Below are positions 34,133-42,500 of a stretch of 56,898 nucleotides of DNA, one piece after another. Location of the stretch: assembly GCA_964476375.1 (NCBI GenBank), contig CAYYZW010000151.1, positions 1-56,898 of the forward strand, read 5' to 3'. Numbering within the stretch: position 1 is the stretch's first letter; each line of letters starts with the position of its first letter. Made by a program: the position numbers and the translations under genes. The notes beneath the pieces were generated by a model that worked only from the letters and a program-made list of their open reading frames with translations, was not told the origin of the DNA and ran no database searches. This DNA is from SAT2750 sp964476375. Lineage in GTDB: Bacteria > Planctomycetota > Planctomycetia > Pirellulales > Pirellulaceae.

Positions 34133-35419
34133 ATGAAATGTTCCTATGCATGTAATTCTCCAGAACACCTTGTTGCTCGCCGTCGCTTCATGGGGGGGAT
34201 GGCTGCCGTCACCGGGTCGGTGGTTGGTGGTCTTGGTATCTTTGCTCGAGAGTCCATTGCCGAGCAGCTCGAGAAGGAACAGAAACGAATTCTGCTTATC
34301 AACATGGCTGGTGGCTTGAGCCAGCTGGAGAGCTGGGATCCCAAGCCGGGTACAAGTACAGGCGGCCCCTTCCGGTCTATTTCAACCTCCGTGCCGGGCG
34401 TGCAGATCAGTGAATTGTTACCCAAGACGGCCCAGCAGATGCATCACCTGTCCCTGGTCAGGAGCATCAACACGAAGAACAACGACCACGGCAAGGGAAC
34501 CTACATGATGATGACCGGCCGCCGGCAGACGCCGGCTGCTGATTTCCCCAAGCTGGGTGCCGTGGCTGCCAAGGCGCTGGGGGCGGACAAGCACTCGCTC
34601 CCAGGCCATATCCATGTTTCCAACGGGAGTGGCGCACGGAATAACGATGCTGCCTACCTGGGGCCGATGTTTGCCAGCGTGACCGTGGGAAGCGGCTCCC
34701 CGCCCCCGAACTCGGCTCGTCCCGACGGGCTGAGCGAGGGTGCCGAGCAGAGCCGGAATGATTTCCGCCGCAAGGTCAATGAGAATTTTTCGCTGCGTCG
34801 CAAGACAGCAGTGACCGATGTGTACACGCAAAACTACGAGCGGGCATTACAGTTGATGAAGCAACGGGAAGTATTTGATATTTCCAAGGAGCCCAAGAAT
34901 GTGCAGGACCAGTATGGGAGCCACCAGTTTGGACAACACTGCCTGATGGCCCGACGACTGCTCGAGCACGGTGTGACCTTCGTCCAGGTGACCCACTCCA
35001 ACTACGATACCCATAACGAGAATTTTAATTTTCACCACGAGCAACTGGGCGAAGTGGATGGCCCCTTTTCTACCCTGATAGCGGACCTGGTGGATCGGGG
35101 AATGTGGGACAATACGCTGGTCGTTGTGCTTTCGGAATTTGGCAGGACGCCAAATATCAACAAGTACTATGGCCGCGATCACTGGGGCACGGCCTGGAGC
35201 GTGTGCCTGGGGGGTGCCGGGATCCAGCGAGGGGCGGTGATTGGTAAAACGAACGATGGCGGGACGGCCGTGACCGAACGGGAAGTGGATCACGGTCACC
35301 TCTTCCACACCTTCCTGCAGGCGGTGGGAGTTGATTCCAGCAGCACATTTGATATCGGGGGTCGGCCGGTTCCGGTCGCAGACCCGGCCTATGAGCCGAT
35401 CAAGGAATTGCTTGCATGA
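34133..35419 (+). CDS. DUF1501 protein, Tat-exported
   Basis: 428 residues. The ATG at 34133 has AGGA upstream and gives a signal with twin Arg near residue 17 (VARRRFMGGMAAVTGSVVG), so Tat export is likely. The body is DUF1501, a relative of alkaline phosphatase/sulfatase folds: LLINMAGGLSQLESWDPKPG, NDHGKGTYMMMTG, VVVLSEFGRTP and GRDHWG are the usual landmarks. It is the second gene of the DUF1549 operon and its TGA overlaps the start of the WD40 gene (ATGA at 35416-35419). The substrate and reaction are not known; family members often sit with DUF1549 proteins. Confidence 0.9.
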   Translation: MKCSYACNSPEHLVARRRFMGGMAAVTGSVVGGLGIFARESIAEQLEKEQKRILLINMAGGLSQLESWDPKPGTSTGGPFRSISTSVPGVQISELLPKTAQQMHHLSLVRSINTKNNDHGKGTYMMMTGRRQTPAADFPKLGAVAAKALGADKHSLPGHIHVSNGSGARNNDAAYLGPMFASVTVGSGSPPPNSARPDGLSEGAEQSRNDFRRKVNENFSLRRKTAVTDVYTQNYERALQLMKQREVFDISKEPKNVQDQYGSHQFGQHCLMARRLLEHGVTFVQVTHSNYDTHNENFNFHHEQLGEVDGPFSTLIADLVDRGMWDNTLVVVLSEFGRTPNINKYYGRDHWGTAWSVCLGGAGIQRGAVIGKTNDGGTAVTEREVDHGHLFHTFLQAVGVDSSSTFDIGGRPVPVADPAYEPIKELLA

Positions 35420-36477
35420 GCCAGTATGAAGATACGGCACCGGCAGCTGACGGGGCGGAAGCAAAAGCCGCCAGTGGAGTGGATCCCAAGGCAACCCACA
35501 TCGTCATCCAGTGGAAACACGATCAACCCCTGATCAATTGCCGCTTTGATCCACAGGCCCGCTATATCTTTGCCACATCCGAGGATCGTACGATCCAGCG
35601 ATGGGACGTTGCCAGCGGTGAAAAGGTGGGCATGTCCGGCCATGACTCCTGGGCCCGTGGGATCGCCTTTTCCAAGGATGGCGAGACGATGATTACCAGC
35701 GGGTATGACGATGCGCTGATCTGGTGGAAGACCGCCGATGCGGCACCAAAACCGATCAACTCGGTGCAGGCCCACAAGGGCTGGATCCGGGCGATCGCGG
35801 TCAGCCCGGATGGGACCCTGCTTGCCAGCGGCGGGAACGACAAGGTCGTCCGGATCTGGAATCTCGCTGACGGCTCTCCGGTGCGGGAGATGAGCGGCCA
35901 CGAGAAGGATATCTACAGCGTTCATTTTCATCCCGAAGGGGAGTTCCTGATGACCGGGGACCTGGCCGGACAGATCAAGCAATGGGACGTCGCCACGGGA
36001 AAGATGGTGCGCAATTTTGACGGCAAGGCACTCCATACCTACAACGGCGGGCAGCGGGTCGACTACGGGGGTGTCCGAAGTATTTCCTTCAGCCCCGACC
36101 TGAAGACGATGGCCTGTGGTGGACTGCACAAGGCAACCAACCCACTGGGTGCAGTGAATGAGCCCCTGGTCGTGCTCTTTGACTGGGAATCCCAGGAAGT
36201 CAAAAAGTCGCTTGTTGGTGAGGGGACCAAGGGGATTGCCTGGCGAACGGTCTACCACCCCGAGGGGTTTTTGATTGGTGCATCGGGGGGAAGTGGTGGC
36301 GGTTTTCTTCTCTTCTGGAAACCGGACCAGGAAAAAGAATTTCACAAGCTCAAGCTTCCAGACACGGCCCGGGAAATGGACCTGCATCCGGACAATATCC
36401 AGATCGCCACGGTTCATTACGACCGTCACGTGCGGATCAGCAAGATGGTCCCCAAGATGGAAGAAAAGAAAGGCTGA
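35416..36477 (+). CDS. WD40-repeat protein
   Basis: 353 residues, cytoplasmic (no signal). After a 25-residue Ala-rich head come about seven WD40 blades; examples are FATSEDRTIQRWDVASGEKV, ITSGYDDALIWWK, LASGGNDKVVRIWNL and FLMTGDLAGQIKQWDVATGKM. WD40 proteins are beta-propellers that bind partners. The start codon overlaps the stop of the DUF1501 gene, so they are coupled. In planctomycetes such WD40 genes regularly follow DUF1549 and DUF1501 genes, and the link of an apparently cytoplasmic propeller to exported proteins is unexplained. Confidence 0.9.
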   Translation: MSQYEDTAPAADGAEAKAASGVDPKATHIVIQWKHDQPLINCRFDPQARYIFATSEDRTIQRWDVASGEKVGMSGHDSWARGIAFSKDGETMITSGYDDALIWWKTADAAPKPINSVQAHKGWIRAIAVSPDGTLLASGGNDKVVRIWNLADGSPVREMSGHEKDIYSVHFHPEGEFLMTGDLAGQIKQWDVATGKMVRNFDGKALHTYNGGQRVDYGGVRSISFSPDLKTMACGGLHKATNPLGAVNEPLVVLFDWESQEVKKSLVGEGTKGIAWRTVYHPEGFLIGASGGSGGGFLLFWKPDQEKEFHKLKLPDTAREMDLHPDNIQIATVHYDRHVRISKMVPKMEEKKG

Positions 36478-36508
36478 CGCCAGCGGATTCTGCCTGGGAG
36501 AAAAGTGA

Positions 36509-37207
36509 ATGTTCAAGCGAGCTGCCCTGTGCGTCCTGGCAATGACCCTGCTTTCCGGGGTAGATGCATTTTCCCGCCAGGCGTCAGGCCAGGTGATCCT
36601 GCTTCCGACTTACAGGACTTTCTCGATCGGAACCAGCGTGATGGTGCCCGATCGCGGCATGGCATATCTTGGCGGGATAAGCACGGCTCGTGAATCCAGC
36701 GTCAGCCGGGGTGTACCAGGGTTTGGCCAGTTGCCGATGGCCGGCCCCCTGTTTGCCAGCCGGGCAATTGGTCGGGAACTGGGACATTCCGGGGCCCACG
36801 TGACGGCGACGATCATTGACCACCGTGAACTGGACCAGCAGGTCCTCGCTGCCGCTCGTTCCGGGCCTGGTCTCTCGGCGGAAGATGCTGCTGTTGCCCG
36901 CAAGGCAGCCTTTCTCAATCAGCATCTTGCTCGCCAGACTTCCCCGCAGCCCAGGAGTAGGGCGCAGGATCTGCCGACGGAACACCTCTCACAGATTCGC
37001 CTCAGGCAGCAGCAGGCAGACCAGCAGCAGGAACTTGAAGGGCTGGAGTTGATGATCCAGGCCCAGCAGATGGAACTGCAGGGAAAGCCGGGCATTGCCA
37101 GGATCTATTACCAGCAGGCGGCACGTCGGCTGACTGGTGTCCGGCAGCAGCAGGTGATCAAGCGACTGAGAGAGCTTGATCGGTTGCGGCAGGTGAGCGG
37201 CCGCTAG
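36509..37207 (+). CDS. Secreted protein with secretin-like motif and conserved tail
   Basis: 232 residues. GGGAG about 10 bases before the ATG at 36509. Signal peptide (ALCVLAMTLLSGVDAFS). Residues 35-80 contain SIGTSVMVPDRGMAYLGGIS and GVPGFGQLPMAGPLFASRAIG, close in pattern to the end of bacterial secretins (V-P-D-G ... G-G, then V-P ... L-G ... L-F); here it stands without a secretin body. The C terminus has GLELMIQAQQMELQGKPGIA followed by RIYYQQAARR, the same helical unit as in the protein at 273-1148. It is the last gene of the DUF1549 operon. Its convergent neighbour starts 3 bases after its stop. The function is unknown. Confidence 0.7.
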   Translation: MFKRAALCVLAMTLLSGVDAFSRQASGQVILLPTYRTFSIGTSVMVPDRGMAYLGGISTARESSVSRGVPGFGQLPMAGPLFASRAIGRELGHSGAHVTATIIDHRELDQQVLAAARSGPGLSAEDAAVARKAAFLNQHLARQTSPQPRSRAQDLPTEHLSQIRLRQQQADQQQELEGLELMIQAQQMELQGKPGIARIYYQQAARRLTGVRQQQVIKRLRELDRLRQVSGR

Positions 37208-37210
37208 AGC

Positions 37211-37984
37211 TTAATTGTCCGGATAGACTTCATCCAGCTCGGCCGCATTAGCCTCCAGCATATTCTTGAGAGTCATGAATTCTCCACCGTAGTTGAGCAA
37301 CCGTGCTCCCTGCTGGTAACGCTGCTCGAGGTTCTCCCGGCTGACCGCCGGGCAGCCCCAGGCCACGCCCTGCTCTGCCGCCACGGCTGCCACCCGTTCA
37401 ATGGCACTCTCCACTGTCATCTCGGTATCCATCTTGGAGAGCCGCAGGCCCAGGTCCCCGGGTCCCACGAAGAGACCGTCGACTCCATTGACAGAAGCGA
37501 TCTTCTCCACGTTTTCCACTGCCAGGGGTGTTTCGATCTGCACGACCAGGAAGGTTTCCGAATTTGCCTCGTCGGTATAACCGGGTCCCCCGGCAAGCAC
37601 GAAATCAGTATCCATCCCGGCGCCATCAAGACCTCGATCCCCAAGCGGAGGGAACTTGACCGCCTGTACAAGATCCTGGGCCTCTTCAGCGGTGGATACA
37701 TGCGGGATCATCAATCCGCTTGCGCCGTCCTCCAGGTACCGGTAGAGTCGGGTTTTTTGTTTCGTATCCACTCGAAGCATGCAATCGATGTCGAACAGGT
37801 GGAACAGGGCCAGCAAGGCCTGGAGCTCCCTCCGTTCAAACGTCCGGTGTTCTGTATCCAGCCAGATGCAGTCAAACCCGGCATGAGCGGCATGCCGAAT
37901 GTAGGAGGGGATGAAGTGCCCGAGGGCACACATTCTGACCGGTTGGCCGGCCCGTAGTTTATCCATCGTCTTGCTTTTTCGCAT
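37211..37984 (-). CDS. HpcH/HpaI-family aldolase
   Basis: 257 residues, full length. This TIM-barrel family of class II aldolases splits or forms 2-keto-3-deoxy sugar acids or 4-hydroxy-2-oxo acids, using pyruvate as one half. Landmarks: MRKSKTMDKLRAGQPVRMCA start, DCIWLDTEHRTFE (strand 2), GLMIPHVSTAEEA, FLVVQIETPLAVENVE with the metal-binding Glu and VDGLFVGPGDLGLRL with its Asp. It lies 21 bases after folC on the minus strand and probably shares its transcript, but no shared pathway is clear. It ends 3 bases from the convergent gene at 36509-37207. Confidence 0.9.
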   Translation of the reverse strand: MRKSKTMDKLRAGQPVRMCALGHFIPSYIRHAAHAGFDCIWLDTEHRTFERRELQALLALFHLFDIDCMLRVDTKQKTRLYRYLEDGASGLMIPHVSTAEEAQDLVQAVKFPPLGDRGLDGAGMDTDFVLAGGPGYTDEANSETFLVVQIETPLAVENVEKIASVNGVDGLFVGPGDLGLRLSKMDTEMTVESAIERVAAVAAEQGVAWGCPAVSRENLEQRYQQGARLLNYGGEFMTLKNMLEANAAELDEVYPDN

Positions 37985-38005
37985 CCTATTGTCCTTCCGG
38001 GTTCA

Positions 38006-39430
38006 TCACGTTGACTGGTTGAGTGGGGCAGATATTCTCTCGCGGAGCATTGGGCGGATTTCCGCCGCCAGGAAAAAGGAACCGGCAATGCAGATTACAT
38101 CATCAGGGCCTGCTAGCTCCAGTGCCCGCTCCCATCCATCGACGGGATGCTGGCATGTGGAGAGGCGCGGATGGCGCCGCTGGAAATCCGTGGCCGGGTT
38201 TTCTTCGAGCCAGCTGGCCGCCTGGTCATGCAATGTGCCTGGATCCGCGGCCCGCGGGTTCCCGGTAAAACGGGTGAAGATCACATCGTCAAATTGGGGG
38301 AGCAGGCAGGCCAGCATCCCTTCACTGTCCTTGTCCTGACTGCAGGAGAAAAGCAGAATTCGCCGCTCTGCCGAGATCTCTGTTTCCAGGTGCCGCGCGA
38401 GCGCCTCGACCGAGGGAAGGTTATGGGAGACATCCAGTAACAGCTGAGGCTCCCCGGGAAATAACTCCAGGCGGGCCGGGCAGTAGGCCGTTGCCAGCCC
38501 CTGGCGGATCGATGTCTCGTCGATGGGCCAGCGGTCCGCAAGACAAGCGATGGCGGCCAGGGCCACGGCGGCATTCTCTACCTGGTGCTGCCCCGGAATG
38601 CCGCTGGTCAGGTTTTCCCAGCAGATCACTCGTCCATCGATTGTCCCGGAAAAAGTAAACTGTTCCGGCTCTCCGGCGAGGTTCCGGGCATTCCGTCGGA
38701 TATCAAAATCTCGTCCGATCAAAAGCAGCGGGGCTCCCTGTTGACGGGCAATGTCCTCGATAACCGCCCGGGCGCCGGCGTCCCTGGTTCCCGAGATGAC
38801 AGGAATCCCGGGCTTGATGATACCCGCCTTCTCAGCAGCAATTTTCTCGATCGTGCAGCCGAGCAGATGGGTATGGTCGAGCCCGATATTGGTGATGATC
38901 GCTACATCGGGATAGCAGATGTTCGTGCTGTCGAGACGGCCACCGAGACCAACTTCCAGGATGGCAAGATCGACCTGGGACTGTTGGAAATGGAGAATGG
39001 CCATTGCCGTGGTGATGTCAAAAAAGGTTGGTCCCGGTTTCTGCGGATCCTGCCTGTCGAGCATCTCGACCACGGGCTGCACCTGCTGGAGCAATTGCCT
39101 GAGTTGCTCCGGCTGGCAGGCCTGGCCATCAATGACCAGTCGTTCCTCGAGAGATTCCAGGTGAGGGGAGGTGTAGAGTCCCACGCGGTATCCCGCCAGC
39201 AGGGCGACCTGCTGGATCAAGCAGGCCGTGGAACCCTTCCCTTTTGTGCCGGCGACGTGGATACAGGGAAGTGAATCGGCCGGGTTTCCCAGTTGCTCCA
39301 TTAACTGGCGCATCCGGTCCAGCCGGAACTCTCCCTGTTCGTTCGGCAGGCCACGACGCTCATAATCGATACGATCGTACAAAAGCGCGAGCAAGGCCGA
39401 AGGATCTGTTGTTTCATGCTGGTGACGCAT
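38006..39430 (-). CDS. folC: Bifunctional folylpolyglutamate/dihydrofolate synthase
   Basis: 474 residues. FolC adds glutamate to folates and in many bacteria first makes dihydrofolate from dihydropteroate. I start at the ATG at 39430 (MRHQHETTDPSALLALLYD); the 73 residues read upstream have no support. The ATP loop IHVAGTKGKGSTA is at 57-68; later are YTSPHLESLEERL, LEVGLGGRLDSTN, ITNIGLDHTHLLG, EKAGIIKPG and, in the C-terminal ligase domain, LLLDVSHNLPSVEALARHL. All standard. It is the first gene of a two-gene minus-strand transcript, divergent from an ABC transporter; the region between (39431-39678) is AT-rich and probably holds both promoters. Confidence 0.95.
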   Translation of the reverse strand: MRHQHETTDPSALLALLYDRIDYERRGLPNEQGEFRLDRMRQLMEQLGNPADSLPCIHVAGTKGKGSTACLIQQVALLAGYRVGLYTSPHLESLEERLVIDGQACQPEQLRQLLQQVQPVVEMLDRQDPQKPGPTFFDITTAMAILHFQQSQVDLAILEVGLGGRLDSTNICYPDVAIITNIGLDHTHLLGCTIEKIAAEKAGIIKPGIPVISGTRDAGARAVIEDIARQQGAPLLLIGRDFDIRRNARNLAGEPEQFTFSGTIDGRVICWENLTSGIPGQHQVENAAVALAAIACLADRWPIDETSIRQGLATAYCPARLELFPGEPQLLLDVSHNLPSVEALARHLETEISAERRILLFSCSQDKDSEGMLACLLPQFDDVIFTRFTGNPRAADPGTLHDQAASWLEENPATDFQRRHPRLSTCQHPVDGWERALELAGPDDVICIAGSFFLAAEIRPMLRERISAPLNQST

Positions 39431-39678
39431 AGGTTTTTTTGGATCCACGCCGCTAAAGTGAGTCAGAATAGAGGATATATCTTCGGCTTTTGATGATCCA
39501 CCAGTCTGCACGAGGCTGTCATCGAAGACAACTACATATTTTATAGTGAACTTCAGGGATGAAATAAGACCTGTCGCGGCAGCATCCGGGATCTTGCCGA
39601 ACCGGAGTACTGGCGGAGACGTAAACAAGCAAGTCAGGCACGAGTCCACGAAGGCACATTTTTTTCTGGGAAAAGACC

Positions 39679-40644
39679 ATGGATACCCCCAAGGCAGTTG
39701 ATCTGGAACAGCAGGATTCCTCGTCTCATGTAGACGGCCAGGAGGAAGCTCCCGAGCCCACAGGTGATGGCAAGGGCGAAGTGATTATTGAAACCCGCAG
39801 CCTGACAAAGGTCTACCGGGACTTCTGGGGTCGATCCAAGGTGCGAGCGGTCAAGGCTCTTGACATGCAGGTCCGCCGTGGCGAGATCTTCGGACTGCTT
39901 GGCCCCAATGGTTCCGGCAAGTCGACCACGATCAAGCTGTTGCTGGGGCTGCTCTTCCCGACCAGTGGCAAGGCACTTGTCTTTGACAAGGAAGCGACCG
40001 ATGTGAGCAAAAACGAGCGGATCGGTTACCTGCCGGAAGAATCCTATCTCTACAAGTTCCTCAACGCTGAAGAGACGCTCGATTTTTATGGACGGTTATT
40101 CAATATCTCGGCGGCCGAGCGACGCAGCCGGACCAGGCAGTTGATTGACCTGATCGGTATGGACTGGGCGAAGAAGCGGCAGCTGAAGGAATACTCCAAG
40201 GGGATGACACGACGTATCGGGCTGGCCCAGGCACTTATCAATGACCCTGAATTGATCCTGCTCGATGAACCGACCACCGGGCTGGATCCAATTGGTACAC
40301 GCGAGATGAAAGAACTGATCATCAAGTTGCGGGACCAGGGTAAGACCATCTTGATGTGTAGCCACTTGCTGGCCGACGTTCAGGATGTCTGTGACAGGAT
40401 CGCGATTCTCCACCAGGGGGAATTAAAAGAACTGGGTCGTGTCGACGACCTGCTGACTGTCCAGGACGTAACGCAGATCCAGGCCCGTGGTCTGAATACC
40501 GAGGCGGAAGAAGAAATCCGCAAGGTGATTGAACGCCACCAGGGGGAAGTCGTGTCGATGGAAAATCCCACCAGCACGCTCGAGGACCTGTTCCATGATG
40601 TTGTCGGGGAAACGAGTGGCTCCACGGTTCAAGAAGATGACTAG
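39679..40644 (+). CDS. ABC transporter ATP-binding protein
   Basis: 321 residues, cytoplasmic. After a 35-residue acidic head comes one ABC domain with Walker A LGPNGSGKST (75-83), signature YSKGMTRRI (172-180, the common exporter form of LSGGQ) and Walker B LILLDEPTTGLDP (192-204). MCSHLLADVQDVCDRI is the H-loop. The family pattern (IETRSLTKVYRDFWGRSKVRAVKALD) and the signature are those of ABC-2/DrrA-type exporters. The permease starts 44 bases downstream. Substrate unknown. Confidence 0.93.
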   Translation: MDTPKAVDLEQQDSSSHVDGQEEAPEPTGDGKGEVIIETRSLTKVYRDFWGRSKVRAVKALDMQVRRGEIFGLLGPNGSGKSTTIKLLLGLLFPTSGKALVFDKEATDVSKNERIGYLPEESYLYKFLNAEETLDFYGRLFNISAAERRSRTRQLIDLIGMDWAKKRQLKEYSKGMTRRIGLAQALINDPELILLDEPTTGLDPIGTREMKELIIKLRDQGKTILMCSHLLADVQDVCDRIAILHQGELKELGRVDDLLTVQDVTQIQARGLNTEAEEEIRKVIERHQGEVVSMENPTSTLEDLFHDVVGETSGSTVQEDD

Positions 40645-40688
40645 CCGGGACTGGTGATACCAGCTGTTTCGGACAGGATGTAGAGATC

Positions 40689-42500
40689 ATGATTGTTGAC
40701 CCCAGTGAATTTATTACGTTTGGCGACTGGTTTCCGGCTGCGGCCTGGAGCTATGCCAAGATCGTACTGATACTTCTCTCGCTTGGCCTCGCCACCTGCT
40801 ACGCCTTTGCTGTCGTACGACATGGGCCGACCGAGGCAATCTATATCATTTCCCGCGCCGTCACCGGCTTCTTTTCCCGTGATGGTGCCAGGATCTCGCC
40901 TCGCCGTGTGTTTGCACTGGCCCACCTGGCCGTCAAGGAGTCCCTTCGTCGCCGCGTGCTGGTGGTCTTCGGCGTCTTTGTCCTGGTCATGCTGTTCGCC
41001 GGCTGGATGCTCGACGTGGAGAATGACCATCCTGCCAGGCTCTACCTGGGCTTTGTGCTGACGATGAGTAATTACCTTGTGCTGGCACTGGCCATGTTCC
41101 TGAGTGCCTTCAGCCTGCCCAACGACATCAAGGATCGGACGATCTACACGATTGCCACCAAGCCGGTGCGTCCACTGGAGTTGTTCTGGGGCCGGGTGCT
41201 GGGATTTATCACCGTGGGGACATTGCTGCTGATGGTGATGGGCCTGGTCAGCGGCATTTTTGTCTACCGGGGCCTGCATCATAGCCACCAGGTCGAGGCG
41301 ACCTCCGCCCAGCTCGATCCCGACACGAATCTGAATCAGCATAACGGGGAAACCAGCAGGGACTCTCACCACCGCCATGATTTCTTCGTGGATGAGAACA
41401 CGACATCCGGGGGCAAGACGCTGGGGACAACCAGCCCAATTGTCAGGGAACACCGACATCCGGTGGTACTCCAGGAGGACGGTTCGATGGAAATTGGCGG
41501 ACCGCAGGGGAGCCTGCAGGCCCGCGTACCAATTTATGGAACCCTGGTCTTCCGAAACCGTGAAGGGCAGGAGGAAGAGGTCGGATTGAATGTTGGAAAG
41601 GAGTGGACCTATCGAAGTTACATCGAGGGGAACACGCTCGGGGCCGCGGTATGGACTTTTTCCAACATCTCTCCGGACAATTTCCCCGACGGGTTAATGC
41701 TGGAAATGGATATCCGCGTGTTTCGCACGAGCAAGGGACAGATTGAAGAGCAGATTCCCGGGGAGATTATTCTTCGCAATCCCAGTCCCACCGCGGATGC
41801 CGATCCCGCTCGCCGGCAGTGCATGCCCATTCCATTCCGGGCGACAGAGTTTGCCGCAAGCGAGGTTTTCGTCGGGCTTGACCAGCTCAAGTTCCAGGAC
41901 AATAGCGGGCAGCTGAAGAAACTGGACCTGTTTGACGACCTGGTAGATGAAAATGGCCAGCTGGAAGTATGGATTCGCTGCCGGCAGCGTGCCCAGTTCT
42001 TTGGCATGGCCCAGGCCGATGTTTACCTCAAGGCGACGCCCAACAGCTTCTGGGTGAACTTTGGCAAGTGTTACCTTGGTCTCTGGATGCAGATGGTCCT
42101 GGTGGTCTTGTTCGGTGTCTTTTTCAGCACTTTCCTGACGGGCATTGTTGCCCTCAAGGCCACCTTGGCCACGATCGTGCTGGGCATGTTCAGTGGTTTT
42201 CTCGCCGATATCCAAACAGGGGAGATCACCGGCGGTGGCCCCCTGGAGTCGCTTTACAGGATCACGACCCAGCAGGAAGCGGACGACCAGGGAGCTGACG
42301 ATGTCTACATGCGGGTCATGATATGGGCTTCGGATCTCCTGCCCAACTACCCGGAATTTAACACGGTCCGCAAGGTTGCTTACGGGTACGATATCAACAG
42401 GCACATTCTAATGCGTCACGCGACGATCACGTTCGGGTATTTCCTCGTGCTCTCGGTGATGGGATACTTTGTACTCAGGACAAGAGAGTTTGCCGCATGA
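40689..42500 (+). CDS. ABC transporter permease with large extracytoplasmic domain
   Basis: 603 residues. Hydrophobic helices at about 20-44, 93-113, 118-142 and 170-190, then a soluble domain of nearly 300 residues, then helices near 482-505, 507-527 and 578-597. The helices resemble ABC-2 permeases (YLVLALAMFLSAFSLPNDIKD, TIYTIATKPVRPLELFWGR is a typical coupling stretch). The soluble domain (PIYGTLVFRNREGQEEEVGL, DFFVDENTTSGG) has His-rich parts near 218-230. It pairs with the ATPase before it. Its stop overlaps the start of the next gene (ATGA at 42497-42500), so the three are an operon. What it moves is unknown. Confidence 0.85.
   Translation: MIVDPSEFITFGDWFPAAAWSYAKIVLILLSLGLATCYAFAVVRHGPTEAIYIISRAVTGFFSRDGARISPRRVFALAHLAVKESLRRRVLVVFGVFVLVMLFAGWMLDVENDHPARLYLGFVLTMSNYLVLALAMFLSAFSLPNDIKDRTIYTIATKPVRPLELFWGRVLGFITVGTLLLMVMGLVSGIFVYRGLHHSHQVEATSAQLDPDTNLNQHNGETSRDSHHRHDFFVDENTTSGGKTLGTTSPIVREHRHPVVLQEDGSMEIGGPQGSLQARVPIYGTLVFRNREGQEEEVGLNVGKEWTYRSYIEGNTLGAAVWTFSNISPDNFPDGLMLEMDIRVFRTSKGQIEEQIPGEIILRNPSPTADADPARRQCMPIPFRATEFAASEVFVGLDQLKFQDNSGQLKKLDLFDDLVDENGQLEVWIRCRQRAQFFGMAQADVYLKATPNSFWVNFGKCYLGLWMQMVLVVLFGVFFSTFLTGIVALKATLATIVLGMFSGFLADIQTGEITGGGPLESLYRITTQQEADDQGADDVYMRVMIWASDLLPNYPEFNTVRKVAYGYDINRHILMRHATITFGYFLVLSVMGYFVLRTREFAA

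Noticed and set aside
39431..39649. Upstream extension of folC by 73 residues
   Set aside because: The added stretch has no family match and the FolC fold starts at the chosen ATG; the region is AT-rich and probably carries promoters.
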